Shown piece after piece: positions 49,150 through 61,503 of a stretch of DNA of 64,000 nt. Both the position numbers and the translations under genes were made by a program. How positions within the stretch are numbered: the first letter of the stretch is position 1; each line of letters opens with the position of its first letter. This stretch comes from Pyropia haitanensis (lineage: Eukaryota; Rhodophyta; Bangiophyceae; Bangiales; Bangiaceae). Location of the stretch: contig SDUX01000048.1 of NCBI GenBank assembly GCA_008729055.1, positions 43,268 to 107,267 on the forward strand. Reading direction: 5' to 3'. A model generated the notes under the pieces. The model was not told the DNA's origin, did no database searches, and worked only from the letters and a program-made list of their open reading frames with translations.

Positions 49150-50523
49150 GGCGACTTTCGCCTCAATTTTCTTTGCAGTTTTGGAAACTTCTTGCCCCAA
49201 TTGCCCAATTGTGTTCCAATTTGGCCCCCTGTTTGCCCACTTTTTGCCCACTTCTTGCCCACTTCCTACCCACTTTTGCCCACTTTTGCCCACTTTTGCC
49301 CACTTTTGCGTCTACAGCGATGCTGCACACCATCCGGCGGCCGAATTGGCGCGCATACTTCATTCCAGCCATAGATCCGCCCGCTCCATGTCCGAGGTTC
49401 GACCCCCACGGTCGTGCATGGGGTGGTTGACCGCGTCTCACCCACTTTTGGCCACTGTTGCCCACTTTTGCCCACTTTCGCGTGTACAGCAATGCAGCAC
49501 GCGCTCCGGCGGCCGAATTGGCTCGCATCCTTTATTCCAGCCATACATCCGCCCGCTCGACGTCCGAGGTTCCACCCGCACCGTCGTGCATGGGGTGGTT
49601 GGCCGACCCGTTCGTTGGCGCGTCCGTTGGATGCAACGAGTGTTTTGTGGAGCGCCGGTTTCCACGTGTCAATTTTGTGGAATGGTTTTCGCCACGTGGG
49701 GGTCCGACAGCCAGGTGTGACGGTCGGCGACAAAAGTTCCGCCCTCACACCGTCCACGCCAGTGTGACGGGCGGAACGCGCAGTGGACAGTTTGGGTGGC
49801 GGGGCGCACTTTGTGGCCACTGTTGGACCACTTTCTGGCGACTTTCGCCTCAATTTTCTTTGCAGTTTTGGAAACTTCTTGCCCCCAATTGCCCAATTGT
49901 GCTCCAATTGGCCCCCTGTTTGCCCACTTTTTGCCCACTTCTTGCCCACTTCCTACCCACTTTTGCCCACTTTTGCCCACTTTTGCCCACTTTTGCGTCT
50001 ACAGCGATGCTGCACACCATCCGGCGGCCGAATTGGCGCGCATACTTCATTCCAGCCATAGATCCGCCCGCTCCATGTCCGAGGTTCGACCCCCACGGTC
50101 GTGCATGGGTGGTTGACCGCGTCTCACCCACTTTTGGCCACTGTTGCCCACTTTTGCCCACTTTCGCGTGTACAGCAATGCAGCACGCGCTCCGGCGGCC
50201 GAATTGGCTCGCATCCTTTATTCCAGCCATACATCCGCCCGCTCGACGTCCGAGGTTCCACCCGCACCGTCGTGCATGGGGTGGTTGGCCGACCCGTTCG
50301 TTGGCGCGTCCGTTGGATGCAACGAGTGTTTTGTGGAGCGCCGGTTTCCACGTGTCAATTTTGTGGAATGGTTTTCGCCACGTGGGGGTCCCGACAGCCA
50401 GGTGTGACGGTCGGCGACAAAAGTTCCGCCCTCACACCGTCCACGCCAGTGTGACGGGCGGAACGCGCAGTGGACAGTTTGGGTGGCGGGGCGCACTTTG
50501 TGGCCACTGTTGGACCACTTTCT

Positions 50524-51040
50524 GGCGACTTTCGCCTCAATTTTCTTTGCAGTTTTGGAAACTTCTTGCCCCCAATTGCCCAATTGTGCTCCAATTTGGC
50601 CCCCTGTTTGCCCACTTTTTGCCCACTTCTTGCCCACTTCCTACCCACTTTTGCCCACTTTTGCCCACTTTTGCCCACTTTTGCGTCTACAGCGATGCTG
50701 CACACCATCCGGCGGCCGAATTGGCGCGCATACTTCATTCCAGCCATAGATCCGCCCGCTCGACGTCCGAGGTTCCACCCGCACCGTCGTGCATGGGGTG
50801 GTTGGCCGACCCGTTTGTTGGCGCGTCCGTTGGATGCAACGAGTGTTTTGTGGAGCGCCGGTTTCCACGTGTCAATTTTGTGGAATGGTTTTCGCCACGT
50901 GGGGGTCCCGACAGCCAGGTGTGACGGTCGGCGACAAAAGTTCCGCCCTCACACCGTCCACGCCAGTGTGACGGGCGGAACGCGCAGTGGACAGTTTGGG
51001 TGGCGGGGCGCACTTTGTGGCCACTGTTGGACCACTTTCT
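50524..51040 (+). repeat. U77: 517-bp monomer (A/B fusion)
   Basis: C/CT/T/C; first monomer of the third seven-monomer repeat. Confidence 0.93.
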
Positions 51041-52417
51041 GGCGACTTTCGTCTCAATTTTCTTTGCAGTTTTGGAAACTTCTTGCCCCCAATTGCCCAA
51101 TTGTGTCCCAATTTGGCCCCCTGTTTGCCCACTTTTTGCCCACTTCTTGCCCACTTCCTACCCACTTTTGCCCACTTTTGCCCACTTTTGCCCACTTTTG
51201 CGTCTACAGCGATGCTGCACACCATCCGGCGGCCGAATTGGCGCGCATACTTCATTCCAGCCATAGATCCGCCCGCTCCATGTCCGAGGTTCGACCCCCA
51301 CGGTCGTGCATGGGGTGGTTGACCGCGTCTCACCCACTTTTGGCCACTGTTGCCCACTTTTGCCCACTTTCGCGTGTACAGCAATGCAGCACGCGCTCCG
51401 GCGGCCGAATTGGCTCGCATCCTTTATTCCAGCCATACATCCGCCCGCTCGACGTCCGAGGTTCCACCCGCACCGTCGTGCATGGGGTGGTTGGCCGACC
51501 CGTTTGTTGGCGCGTCCGTTGGATGCAACGAGTGTTTTGTGGAGCGCCGGTTTCCACGTGTCAATTTTGTGGAATGGTTTTCGCCACGTGGGGGTCCCGA
51601 CAGCCAGGTGTGACGGTCGGCGACAAAAGTTCCGCCCTCACACCGTCCACGCCAGTGTGACGGGCGGAACGCGCAGTGGACAGTTTGGGTGGCGGGGCGC
51701 ACTTTGTGGCCACTGTTGGACCACTTTCTGGCGACTTTCGCCTCAATTTTCTTTGCAGTTTTGGAAACTTCTTGCCCCCAATTGCCCAATTGTGTCCAAT
51801 TTGGCCCCCTGTTTGCCCACTTTTTGCCCACTTCTTGCCCACTTCCTACCCACTTTTGCCCACTTTTGCCCACTTTTGCCCACTTTTGCGTCTACAGCGA
51901 TGCTGCACACCATCCGGCGGCCGAATTGGCGCGCATACTTCATTCCAGCCATAGATCCGCCCGCTCCATGTCCGAGGTTCGACCCCCACGGTCGTGCATG
52001 GGGTGGTTGACCGCGTCTCACCCACTTTTGGCCACTGTTGCCCACTTTTGCCCACTTTCGCGTGTACAGCAATGCAGCACGCGCTCCGGCGGCCGAATTG
52101 GCTCGCATCCTTTATTCCAGCCATACATCCGCCCGCTCGACGTCCGAGGTTCCACCCGCACCGTCGTGCATGGGGTGGTTGGCCGACCCGTTCGTTGGCG
52201 CGTCCGTTGGATGCAACGAGTGTTTTGTGGAGCGCCGGTTTCCACGTGTCAATTTTGTGGAATGGTTTTCGCCACGTGGGGGTCCCGACAGCCAGGTGTG
52301 ACGGTCGGCGACAAAAGTTCCGCCCTCACACCGTCCACGCCAGTGTGACGGGCGGAACGCGCAGTGGACAGTTTGGGTGGCGGGGCGCACTTTGTGGCCA
52401 CTGTTGGACCACTTTCT

Positions 52418-52934
52418 GGCGACTTTCGCCTCAATTTTCTTTGCAGTTTTGGAAACTTCTTGCCCCCAATTGCCCAATTGTGCTCCAATTTGGCCCCCTG
52501 TTTGCCCACTTTTTGCCCACTTCTTGCCCACTTCCTACCCACTTTTGCCCACTTTTGCCCACTTTTGCCCACTTTTGCGTCTACAGCGATGCTGCACACC
52601 ATCCGGCGGCCGAATTGGCGCGCATACTTCATTCCAGCCATAGATCCGCCCGCTCGACGTCCGAGGTTCCACCCGCACCGTCGTGCATGGGGTGGTTGGC
52701 CGACCCGTTTGTTGGCGCGTCCGTTGGATGCAACGAGTGTTTTGTGGAGCGCCGGTTTCCACGTGTCAATTTTGTGGAATGGTTTTCGCCACGTGGGGGT
52801 CCCGACAGCCAGGTGTGACGGTCGGCGACAAAAGTTCCGCCCTCACACCGTCCACGCCAGTGTGACGGGCGGAACGCGCAGTGGACAGTTTGGGTGGCGG
52901 GGCGCACTTTGTGGCCACTGTTGGACCACTTTCT
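52418..52934 (+). repeat. U80: 517-bp monomer (A/B fusion)
   Basis: C/CT/T/C; last short copy in the window. None follows in the remaining 11 kb. Confidence 0.93.
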
Positions 52935-55000
52935 GGCGACTTTCGTCTCAATTTTCTTTGCAGTTTTGGAAACTTCTTGCCCCCAATTGCCCAATTGTGT
53001 CCCAATTTGGCCCCCTGTTTGCCCACTTTTTGCCCACTTCTTGCCCACTTCCTACCCACTTTTGCCCACTTTTGCCCACTTTTGCCCACTTTTGCGTCTA
53101 CAGCGATGCTGCACACCATCCGGCGGCCGAATTGGCGCGCATACTTCATTCCAGCCATAGATCCGCCCGCTCCATGTCCGAGGTTCGACCCCCACGGTCG
53201 TGCATGGGGTGGTTGACCGCGTCTCACCCACTTTTGGCCACTGTTGCCCACTTTTGCCCACTTTCGCGTGTACAGCAATGCAGCACGCGCTCCGGCGGCC
53301 GAATTGGCTCGCATCCTTTATTCCAGCCATACATCCGCCCGCTCGACGTCCGAGGTTCCACCCGCACCGTCGTGCATGGGGTGGTTGGCCGACCCGTTTG
53401 TTGGCGCGTCCGTTGGATGCAACGAGTGTTTTGTGGAGCGCCGGTTTCCACGTGTCAATTTTGTGGAATGGTTTTCGCCACGTGGGGGTCCCGACAGCCA
53501 GGTGTGACGGTCGGCGACAAAAGTTCCGCCCTCACACCGTCCACGCCAGTGTGACGGGCGGAACGCGCAGTGGACAGTTTGGGTGGCGGGGCGCACTTTG
53601 TGGCCACTGTTGGACCACTTTCTGGCGACTTTCGCCTCAATTTTCTTTGCAGTTTTGGAAACTTCTTGCCCCCAATTGCCCAATTGTGTCCAATTTGGCC
53701 CCCTGTTTGCCCACTTTTTGCCCACTTCTTGCCCACTTCCTACCCACTTTTGCCCACTTTTGCCCACTTTTGCCCACTTTTGCGTCTACAGCGATGCTGC
53801 ACACCATCCGGCGGCCGAATTGGCGCGCATACTTCATTCCAGCCATAGATCCGCCCGCTCCATGTCCGAGGTTCGACCCCCACGGTCGTGCATGGGGTGG
53901 TTGACCGCGTCTCACCCACTTTTGGCCACTGTTGCCCACTTTTGCCCACTTTCGCGTGTACAGCAATGCAGCACGCGCTCCGGCGGCCGAATTGGCTCGC
54001 ATCCTTTATTCCAGCCATACATCCGCCCGCTCGACGTCCGAGGTTCCACCCGCACCGTCGTGCATGGGGTGGTTGGCCGACCCGTTCGTTGGCGCGTCCG
54101 TTGGATGCAACGAGTGTTTTGTGGAGCGCCGGTTTCCACGTGTCAATTTTGTGGAATGGTTTTCGCCACGTGGGGGTCCCGACAGCCAGGTGTGACGGTC
54201 GGCGACAAAAGTTCCGCCCTCACACCGTCCACGCCAGTGTGACGGGCGGAACGCGCAGTGGACAGTTTGGGTGGCGGGGCGCACTTTGTGGCCACTGTTG
54301 GACCACTTTCTGGCGACTTTCGCCTCAATTTTCTTTGCAGTTTTGGAAACTTCTTGCCCCCAATTGCCCAATTGTGCTCCAATTTGGCCCCCTGTTTGCC
54401 CACTTTTTGCCCACTTCTTGCCCACTTCCTACCCACTTTTGCCCACTTTTGCCCACTTTTGCCCACTTTTGCGTCTACAGCGATGCTGCACACCATCCGG
54501 CGGCCGAATTGGCGCGCATACTTCATTCCAGCCATAGATCCGCCCGCTCCATGTCCGAGGTTCGACCCCCACGGTCGTGCATGGGGTGGTTGACCGCGTC
54601 TCACCCACTTTTGGCCACTGTTGCCCACTTTTGCCCACTTTCGCGTGTACAGCAATGCAGCACGCGCTCCGGCGGCCGAATTGGCTCGCATCCTTTATTC
54701 CAGCCATACATCCGCCCGCTCGACGTCCGAGGTTCCACCCGCACCGTCGTGCATGGGGTGGTTGGCCGACCCGTTCGTTGGCGCGTCCGTTGGATGCAAC
54801 GAGTGTTTTGTGGAGCGCCGGTTTCCACGTGTCAATTTTGTGGAATGGTTTTCGCCACGTGGGGGTCCCGACAGCCAGGTGTGACGGTCGGCGACAAAAG
54901 TTCCGCCCTCACACCGTCCACGCCAGTGTGACGGGCGGAACGCGCAGTGGACAGTTTGGGTGGCGGGGCGCACTTTGTGGCCACTGTTGGACCACTTTCT

Positions 55001-58000
55001 GGCGACTTTCGTCTCAATTTTCTTTGCAGTTTTGGAAACTTCTTGCCCCCAATTGCCCAATTGTGTCCAATTTGGCCCCCTGTTTGCCCACTTTTTGCCC
55101 ACTTCTTGCCCACTTCCTACCCACTTTTGCCCACTTTTGCCCACTTTTGCCCACTTTTGCGTCTACAGCGATGCTGCACACCATCCGGCGGCCGAATTGG
55201 CGCGCATACTTCATTCCAGCCATAGATCCGCCCGCTCCATGTCCGAGGTTCGACCCCCACGGTCGTGCATGGGGTGGTTGACCGCGTCTCACCCACTTTT
55301 GGCCACTGTTGCCCACTTTTGCCCACTTTCGCGTGTACAGCAATGCAGCACGCGCTCCGGCGGCCGAATTGGCTCGCATCCTTTATTCCAGCCATACATC
55401 CGCCCGCTCGACGTCCGAGGTTCCACCCGCACCGTCGTGCATGGGGTGGTTGGCCGACCCGTTCGTTGGCGCGTCCGTTGGATGCAACGAGTGTTTTGTG
55501 GAGCGCCGGTTTCCACGTGTCAATTTTGTGGAATGGTTTTCGCCACGTGGGGGTCCCGACAGCCAGGTGTGACGGTCGGCGACAAAAGTTCCGCCCTCAC
55601 ACCGTCCACGCCAGTGTGACGGGCGGAACGCGCAGTGGACAGTTTGGGTGGCGGGGCGCACTTTGTGGCCACTGTTGGACCACTTTCTGGCGACTTTCGC
55701 CTCAATTTTCTTTGCAGTTTTGGAAACTTCTTGCCCCCAATTGCCCAATTGTGTCCAATTTGGCCCCCTGTTTGCCCACTTTTTGCCCACTTCTTGCCCA
55801 CTTCCTACCCACTTTTGCCCACTTTTGCCCACTTTTGCCCACTTTTGCGTCTACAGCGATGCTGCACACCATCCGGCGGCCGAATTGGCGCGCATACTTC
55901 ATTCCAGCCATAGATCCGCCCGCTCCATGTCCGAGGTTCGACCCCCACGGTCGTGCATGGGGTGGTTGACCGCGTCTCACCCACTTTTGGCCACTGTTGC
56001 CCACTTTTGCCCACTTTCGCGTGTACAGCAATGCAGCACGCGCTCCGGCGGCCGAATTGGCTCGCATCCTTTATTCCAGCCATACATCCGCCCGCTCGAC
56101 GTCCGAGGTTCCACCCGCACCGTCGTGCATGGGGTGGTTGGCCGACCCGTTCGTTGGCGCGTCCGTTGGATGCAACGAGTGTTTTGTGGAGCGCCGGTTT
56201 CCACGTGTCAATTTTGTGGAATGGTTTTCGCCACGTGGGGGTCCCGACAGCCAGGTGTGACGGTCGGCGACAAAAGTTCCGCCCTCACACCGTCCACGCC
56301 AGTGTGACGGGCGGAACGCGCAGTGGACAGTTTGGGTGGCGGGGCGCACTTTGTGGCCACTGTTGGACCACTTTCTGGCGACTTTCGCCTCAATTTTCTT
56401 TGCAGTTTTGGAAACTTCTTGCCCCCAATTGCCCAATTGTGTCCAATTTGGCCCCCTGTTTGCCCACTTTTTGCCCACTTCTTGCCCACTTCCTACCCAC
56501 TTTTGCCCACTTTTGCCCACTTTTGCCCACTTTTGCGTCTACAGCGATGCTGCACACCATCCGGCGGCCGAATTGGCGCGCATACTTCATTCCAGCCATA
56601 GATCCGCCCGCTCCATGTCCGAGGTTCGACCCCCACGGTCGTGCATGGGGTGGTTGACCGCGTCTCACCCACTTTTGGCCACTGTTGCCCACTTTTGCCC
56701 ACTTTCGCGTGTACAGCAATGCAGCACGCGCTCCGGCGGCCGAATTGGCTCGCATCCTTTATTCCAGCCATACATCCGCCCGCTCGACGTCCGAGGTTCC
56801 ACCCGCACCGTCGTGCATGGGGTGGTTGGCCGACCCGTTCGTTGGCGCGTCCGTTGGATGCAACGAGTGTTTTGTGGAGCGCCGGTTTCCACGTGTCAAT
56901 TTTGTGGAATGGTTTTCGCCACGTGGGGGTCCCGACAGCCAGGTGTGACGGTCGGCGACAAAAGTTCCGCCCTCACACCGTCCACGCCAGTGTGACGGGC
57001 GGAACGCGCAGTGGACAGTTTGGGTGGCGGGGCGCACTTTGTGGCCACTGTTGGACCACTTTCTGGCGACTTTCGTCTCAATTTTCTTTGCAGTTTTGGA
57101 AACTTCTTGCCCCCAATTGCCCAATTGTGTCCAATTTGGCCCCCTGTTTGCCCACTTTTTGCCCACTTCTTGCCCACTTCCTACCCACTTTTGCCCACTT
57201 TTGCCCACTTTTGCCCACTTTTGCGTCTACAGCGATGCTGCACACCATCCGGCGGCCGAATTGGCGCGCATACTTCATTCCAGCCATAGATCCGCCCGCT
57301 CCATGTCCGAGGTTCGACCCCCACGGTCGTGCATGGGGTGGTTGACCGCGTCTCACCCACTTTTGGCCACTGTTGCCCACTTTTGCCCACTTTCGCGTGT
57401 ACAGCAATGCAGCACGCGCTCCGGCGGCCGAATTGGCTCGCATCCTTTATTCCAGCCATACATCCGCCCGCTCGACGTCCGAGGTTCCACCCGCACCGTC
57501 GTGCATGGGGTGGTTGGCCGACCCGTTCGTTGGCGCGTCCGTTGGATGCAACGAGTGTTTTGTGGAGCGCCGGTTTCCACGTGTCAATTTTGTGGAATGG
57601 TTTTCGCCACGTGGGGGTCCCGACAGCCAGGTGTGACGGTCGGCGACAAAAGTTCCGCCCTCACACCGTCCACGCCAGTGTGACGGGCGGAACGCGCAGT
57701 GGACAGTTTGGGTGGCGGGGCGCACTTTGTGGCCACTGTTGGACCACTTTCTGGCGACTTTCGTCTCAATTTTCTTTGCAGTTTTGGAAACTTCTTGCCC
57801 CCAATTGCCCAATTGTGTCCAATTTGGCCCCCTGTTTGCCCACTTTTTGCCCACTTCTTGCCCACTTCCTACCCACTTTTGCCCACTTTTGCCCACTTTT
57901 GCCCACTTTTGCGTCTACAGCGATGCTGCACACCATCCGGCGGCCGAATTGGCGCGCATACTTCATTCCAGCCATAGATCCGCCCGCTCCATGTCCGAGG

Positions 58001-60506
58001 TTCGACCCCCACGGTCGTGCATGGGGTGGTTGACCGCGTCTCACCCACTTTTGGCCACTGTTGCCCACTTTTGCCCACTTTCGCGTGTACAGCAATGCAG
58101 CACGCGCTCCGGCGGCCGAATTGGCTCGCATCCTTTATTCCAGCCATACATCCGCCCGCTCGACGTCCGAGGTTCCACCCGCACCGTCGTGCATGGGGTG
58201 GTTGGCCGACCCGTTCGTTGGCGCGTCCGTTGGATGCAACGAGTGTTTTGTGGAGCGCCGGTTTCCACGTGTCAATTTTGTGGAATGGTTTTCGCCACGT
58301 GGGGGTCCCGACAGCCAGGTGTGACGGTCGGCGACAAAAGTTCCGCCCTCACACCGTCCACGCCAGTGTGACGGGCGGAACGCGCAGTGGACAGTTTGGG
58401 TGGCGGGGCGCACTTTGTGGCCACTGTTGGACCACTTTCTGGCGACTTTCGCCTCAATTTTCTTTGCAGTTTTGGAAACTTCTTGCCCCCAATTGCCCAA
58501 TTGTGTCCAATTTGGCCCCCTGTTTGCCCACTTTTTGCCCACTTCTTGCCCACTTCCTACCCACTTTTGCCCACTTTTGCCCACTTTTGCCCACTTTTGC
58601 GTCTACAGCGATGCTGCACACCATCCGGCGGCCGAATTGGCGCGCATACTTCATTCCAGCCATAGATCCGCCCGCTCCATGTCCGAGGTTCGACCCCCAC
58701 GGTCGTGCATGGGGTGGTTGACCGCGTCTCACCCACTTTTGGCCACTGTTGCCCACTTTTGCCCACTTTCGCGTGTACAGCAATGCAGCACGCGCTCCGG
58801 CGGCCGAATTGGCTCGCATCCTTTATTCCAGCCATACATCCGCCCGCTCGACGTCCGAGGTTCCACCCGCACCGTCGTGCATGGGGTGGTTGGCCGACCC
58901 GTTCGTTGGCGCGTCCGTTGGATGCAACGAGTGTTTTGTGGAGCGCCGGTTTCCACGTGTCAATTTTGTGGAATGGTTTTCGCCACGTGGGGGTCCCGAC
59001 AGCCAGGTGTGACGGTCGGCGACAAAAGTTCCGCCCTCACACCGTCCACGCCAGTGTGACGGGCGGAACGCGCAGTGGACAGTTTGGGTGGCGGGGCGCA
59101 CTTTGTGGCCACTGTTGGACCACTTTCTGGCGACTTTCGTCTCAATTTTCTTTGCAGTTTTGGAAACTTCTTGCCCCCAATTGCCCAATTGTGTTCCAAT
59201 TTGGCCCCCTGTTTGCCCACTTTTTGCCCACTTCTTGCCCACTTCCTACCCACTTTTGCCCACTTTTGCCCACTTTTGCCCACTTTTGCGTCTACAGCGA
59301 TGCTGCACACCATCCGGCGGCCGAATTGGCGCGCATACTTCATTCCAGCCATAGATCCGCCCGCTCCATGTCCGAGGTTCGACCCCCACGGTCGTGCATG
59401 GGGTGGTTGACCGCGTCTCACCCACTTTTGGCCACTGTTGCCCACTTTTGCCCACTTTCGCGTGTACAGCAATGCAGCACGCGCTCCGGCGGCCGAATTG
59501 GCTCGCATCCTTTATTCCAGCCATACATCCGCCCGCTCGACGTCCGAGGTTCCACCCGCACCGTCGTGCATGGGGTGGTTGGCCGACCCGTTCGTTGGCG
59601 CGTCCGTTGGATGCAACGAGTGTTTTGTGGAGCGCCGGTTTCCACGTGTCAATTTTGTGGAATGGTTTTCGCCACGTGGGGGTCCCGACAGCCAGGTGTG
59701 ACGGTCGGCGACAAAAGTTCCGCCCTCACACCGTCCACGCCAGTGTGACGGGCGGAACGCGCAGTGGACAGTTTGGGTGGCGGGGCGCACTTTGTGGCCA
59801 CTGTTGGACCACTTTCTGGCGACTTTCGTCTCAATTTTCTTTGCAGTTTTGGAAACTTCTTGCCCCCAATTGCCCAATTGTGTTCCAATTTGGCCCCCTG
59901 TTTGCCCACTTTTTGCCCACTTCTTGCCCACTTCCTACCCACTTTTGCCCACTTTTGCCCACTTTTGCCCACTTTTGCGTCTACAGCGATGCTGCACACC
60001 ATCCGGCGGCCGAATTGGCGCGCATACTTCATTCCAGCCATAGATCCGCCCGCTCCATGTCCGAGGTTCGACCCCCACGGTCGTGCATGGGGTGGTTGAC
60101 CGCGTCTCACCCACTTTTGGCCACTGTTGCCCACTTTTGCCCACTTTCGCGTGTACAGCAATGCAGCACGCGCTCCGGCGGCCGAATTGGCTCGCATCCT
60201 TTATTCCAGCCATACATCCGCCCGCTCGACGTCCGAGGTTCCACCCGCACCGTCGTGCATGGGGTGGTTGGCCGACCCGTTCGTTGGCGCGTCCGTTGGA
60301 TGCAACGAGTGTTTTGTGGAGCGCCGGTTTCCACGTGTCAATTTTGTGGAATGGTTTTCGCCACGTGGGGGTCCCGACAGCCAGGTGTGACGGTCGGCGA
60401 CAAAAGTTCCGCCCTCACACCGTCCACGCCAGTGTGACGGGCGGAACGCGCAGTGGACAGTTTGGGTGGCGGGGCGCACTTTGTGGCCACTGTTGGACCA
60501 CTTTCT
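55001..60506 (+). repeat. U84-U91: full-length mosaic, no short copies
   Basis: U84-U89 have the one-base s2 deletion with s1 alternating irregularly (T, C, C, T, T, C). U90 and U91 are T/TT/C/C. s3 and s4 are C throughout, in contrast to the preceding block, so the array changes subtype at 55001. Confidence 0.87.
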
Positions 60507-61190
60507 GGCGACTTTCGCCTCAATTTTCTTTGCAGTTTTGGAAACTTCTTGCCCCCAATTGCCCAATTGTGTCCAATTTGGCCCCCTGTTTGCCCACTTT
60601 TTGCCCACTTCTTGCCCACTTCCTACCCACTTTTGCCCACTTTTGCCCACTTTTGCCCACTTTTGCGTCTACAGCGATGCTGCACACCATCCGGCGGCCG
60701 AATTGGCGCGCATACTTCATTCCAGCCATAGATCCGCCCGCTCCATGTCCGAGGTTCGACCCCCACGGTCGTGCATGGGGTGGTTGACCGCGTCTCACCC
60801 ACTTTTGGCCACTGTTGCCCACTTTTGCCCACTTTCGCGTGTACAGCAATGCAGCACGCGCTCCGGCGGCCGAATTGGCTCGCATCCTTTATTCCAGCCA
60901 TACATCCGCCCGCTCGACGTCCGAGGTTCCACCCGCACCGTCGTGCATGGGGTGGTTGGCCGACCCGTTCGTTGGCGCGTCCGTTGGATGCAACGAGTGT
61001 TTTGTGGAGCGCCGGTTTCCACGTGTCAATTTTGTGAATGGTTTTCGCCACGTGGGGTCCGACAGCCAGGTGTGACGGTCGGCGACAAAGTTCCGCCCCT
61101 CACACCGTCCACGCCAGGTGACGGGCGGAACGCGCAGTGGACAGTTTGGGTGGCGGGGCGCACTTTGTGGCCACTGTTGGACCACTTTCT
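60507..61190 (+). repeat. U92: monomer decaying at its right end
   Basis: Normal C/-1/C up to about 61030, then at least five small indels within 90 bp: a G lost in TTTGTGAATG, bases lost in GTGGGGTCC, an A lost in ACAAAGTT, a C gained in GCCCCTC, and bases lost in CCAGGTGACG. The last two break the hairpin. Confidence 0.8.
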
Positions 61191-61503
61191 GCATCCTTTA
61201 TTCCAGCCATACATCCGCCCGCTCGACGTCCGAGGTTCCACCCGCACCGTCGTGCATGGGGTGGTTGGCCGACCCGTTCGTTGGCGCGTCCGTTGGATGC
61301 AACGAGTGTTTTGTGGAGCGCCGGTTTCCACGTGTCAATTTTGTGGAATGGTTTTCGCCACGTGGGGGTCCCGACAGCCAGGTGTGACGGTCGGCGACAA
61401 AAGTTCCGCCCTCACACCGTCCACGCCAGTGTGACGGGCGGAACGCGCAGTGGACAGTTTGGGTGGCGGGGCGCACTTTGTGGCCACTGTTGGACCACTT
61501 TCT
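61191..61503 (+). repeat. U93: truncated 313-bp monomer
   Basis: It consists of monomer positions 377-689 only. The junction reads ACTTTCT directly followed by GCATCCTTTA, so 376 bp (leader, minisatellites, all of A and half of B) are missing. Left and right parents share only one base, G, at the junction, unlike the homologous junction of the 517-bp copies; this looks like end-joining or an assembly seam. Confidence 0.85.

Larger units (their letters stand above)
46001..50523 (+). repeat. Seven-monomer higher-order repeat, copy 2 (4523 bp, one damaged monomer)
   Basis: U70 short, U71 T/TC/T/G, U72 C/TT/C/C, U73 short, U74 T/TC/?/G (divergent), U75 C/TT/C/C, U76 C/CT/C/C. It matches copy 1 monomer for monomer. 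The 44-bp excess comes from U74 (737 bp, +48) less two bases each in U75 and U76 (687 bp each). Confidence 0.85.
50524..55000 (+). repeat. Seven-monomer higher-order repeat, copy 3 (4477 bp)
   Basis: U77 short, U78 T/TC/T/C, U79 C/-1/C/C, U80 short, U81 T/TC/T/C, U82 C/-1/C/C, U83 C/CT/C/C. The order is identical to copies 1 and 2. The consistent differences are C instead of G at s4 in the second monomer of each trimer and the one-base deletion instead of TT at s2 in the third; these two sites are neighbours across the monomer junction, so one exchanged tract explains both. Confidence 0.88.
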
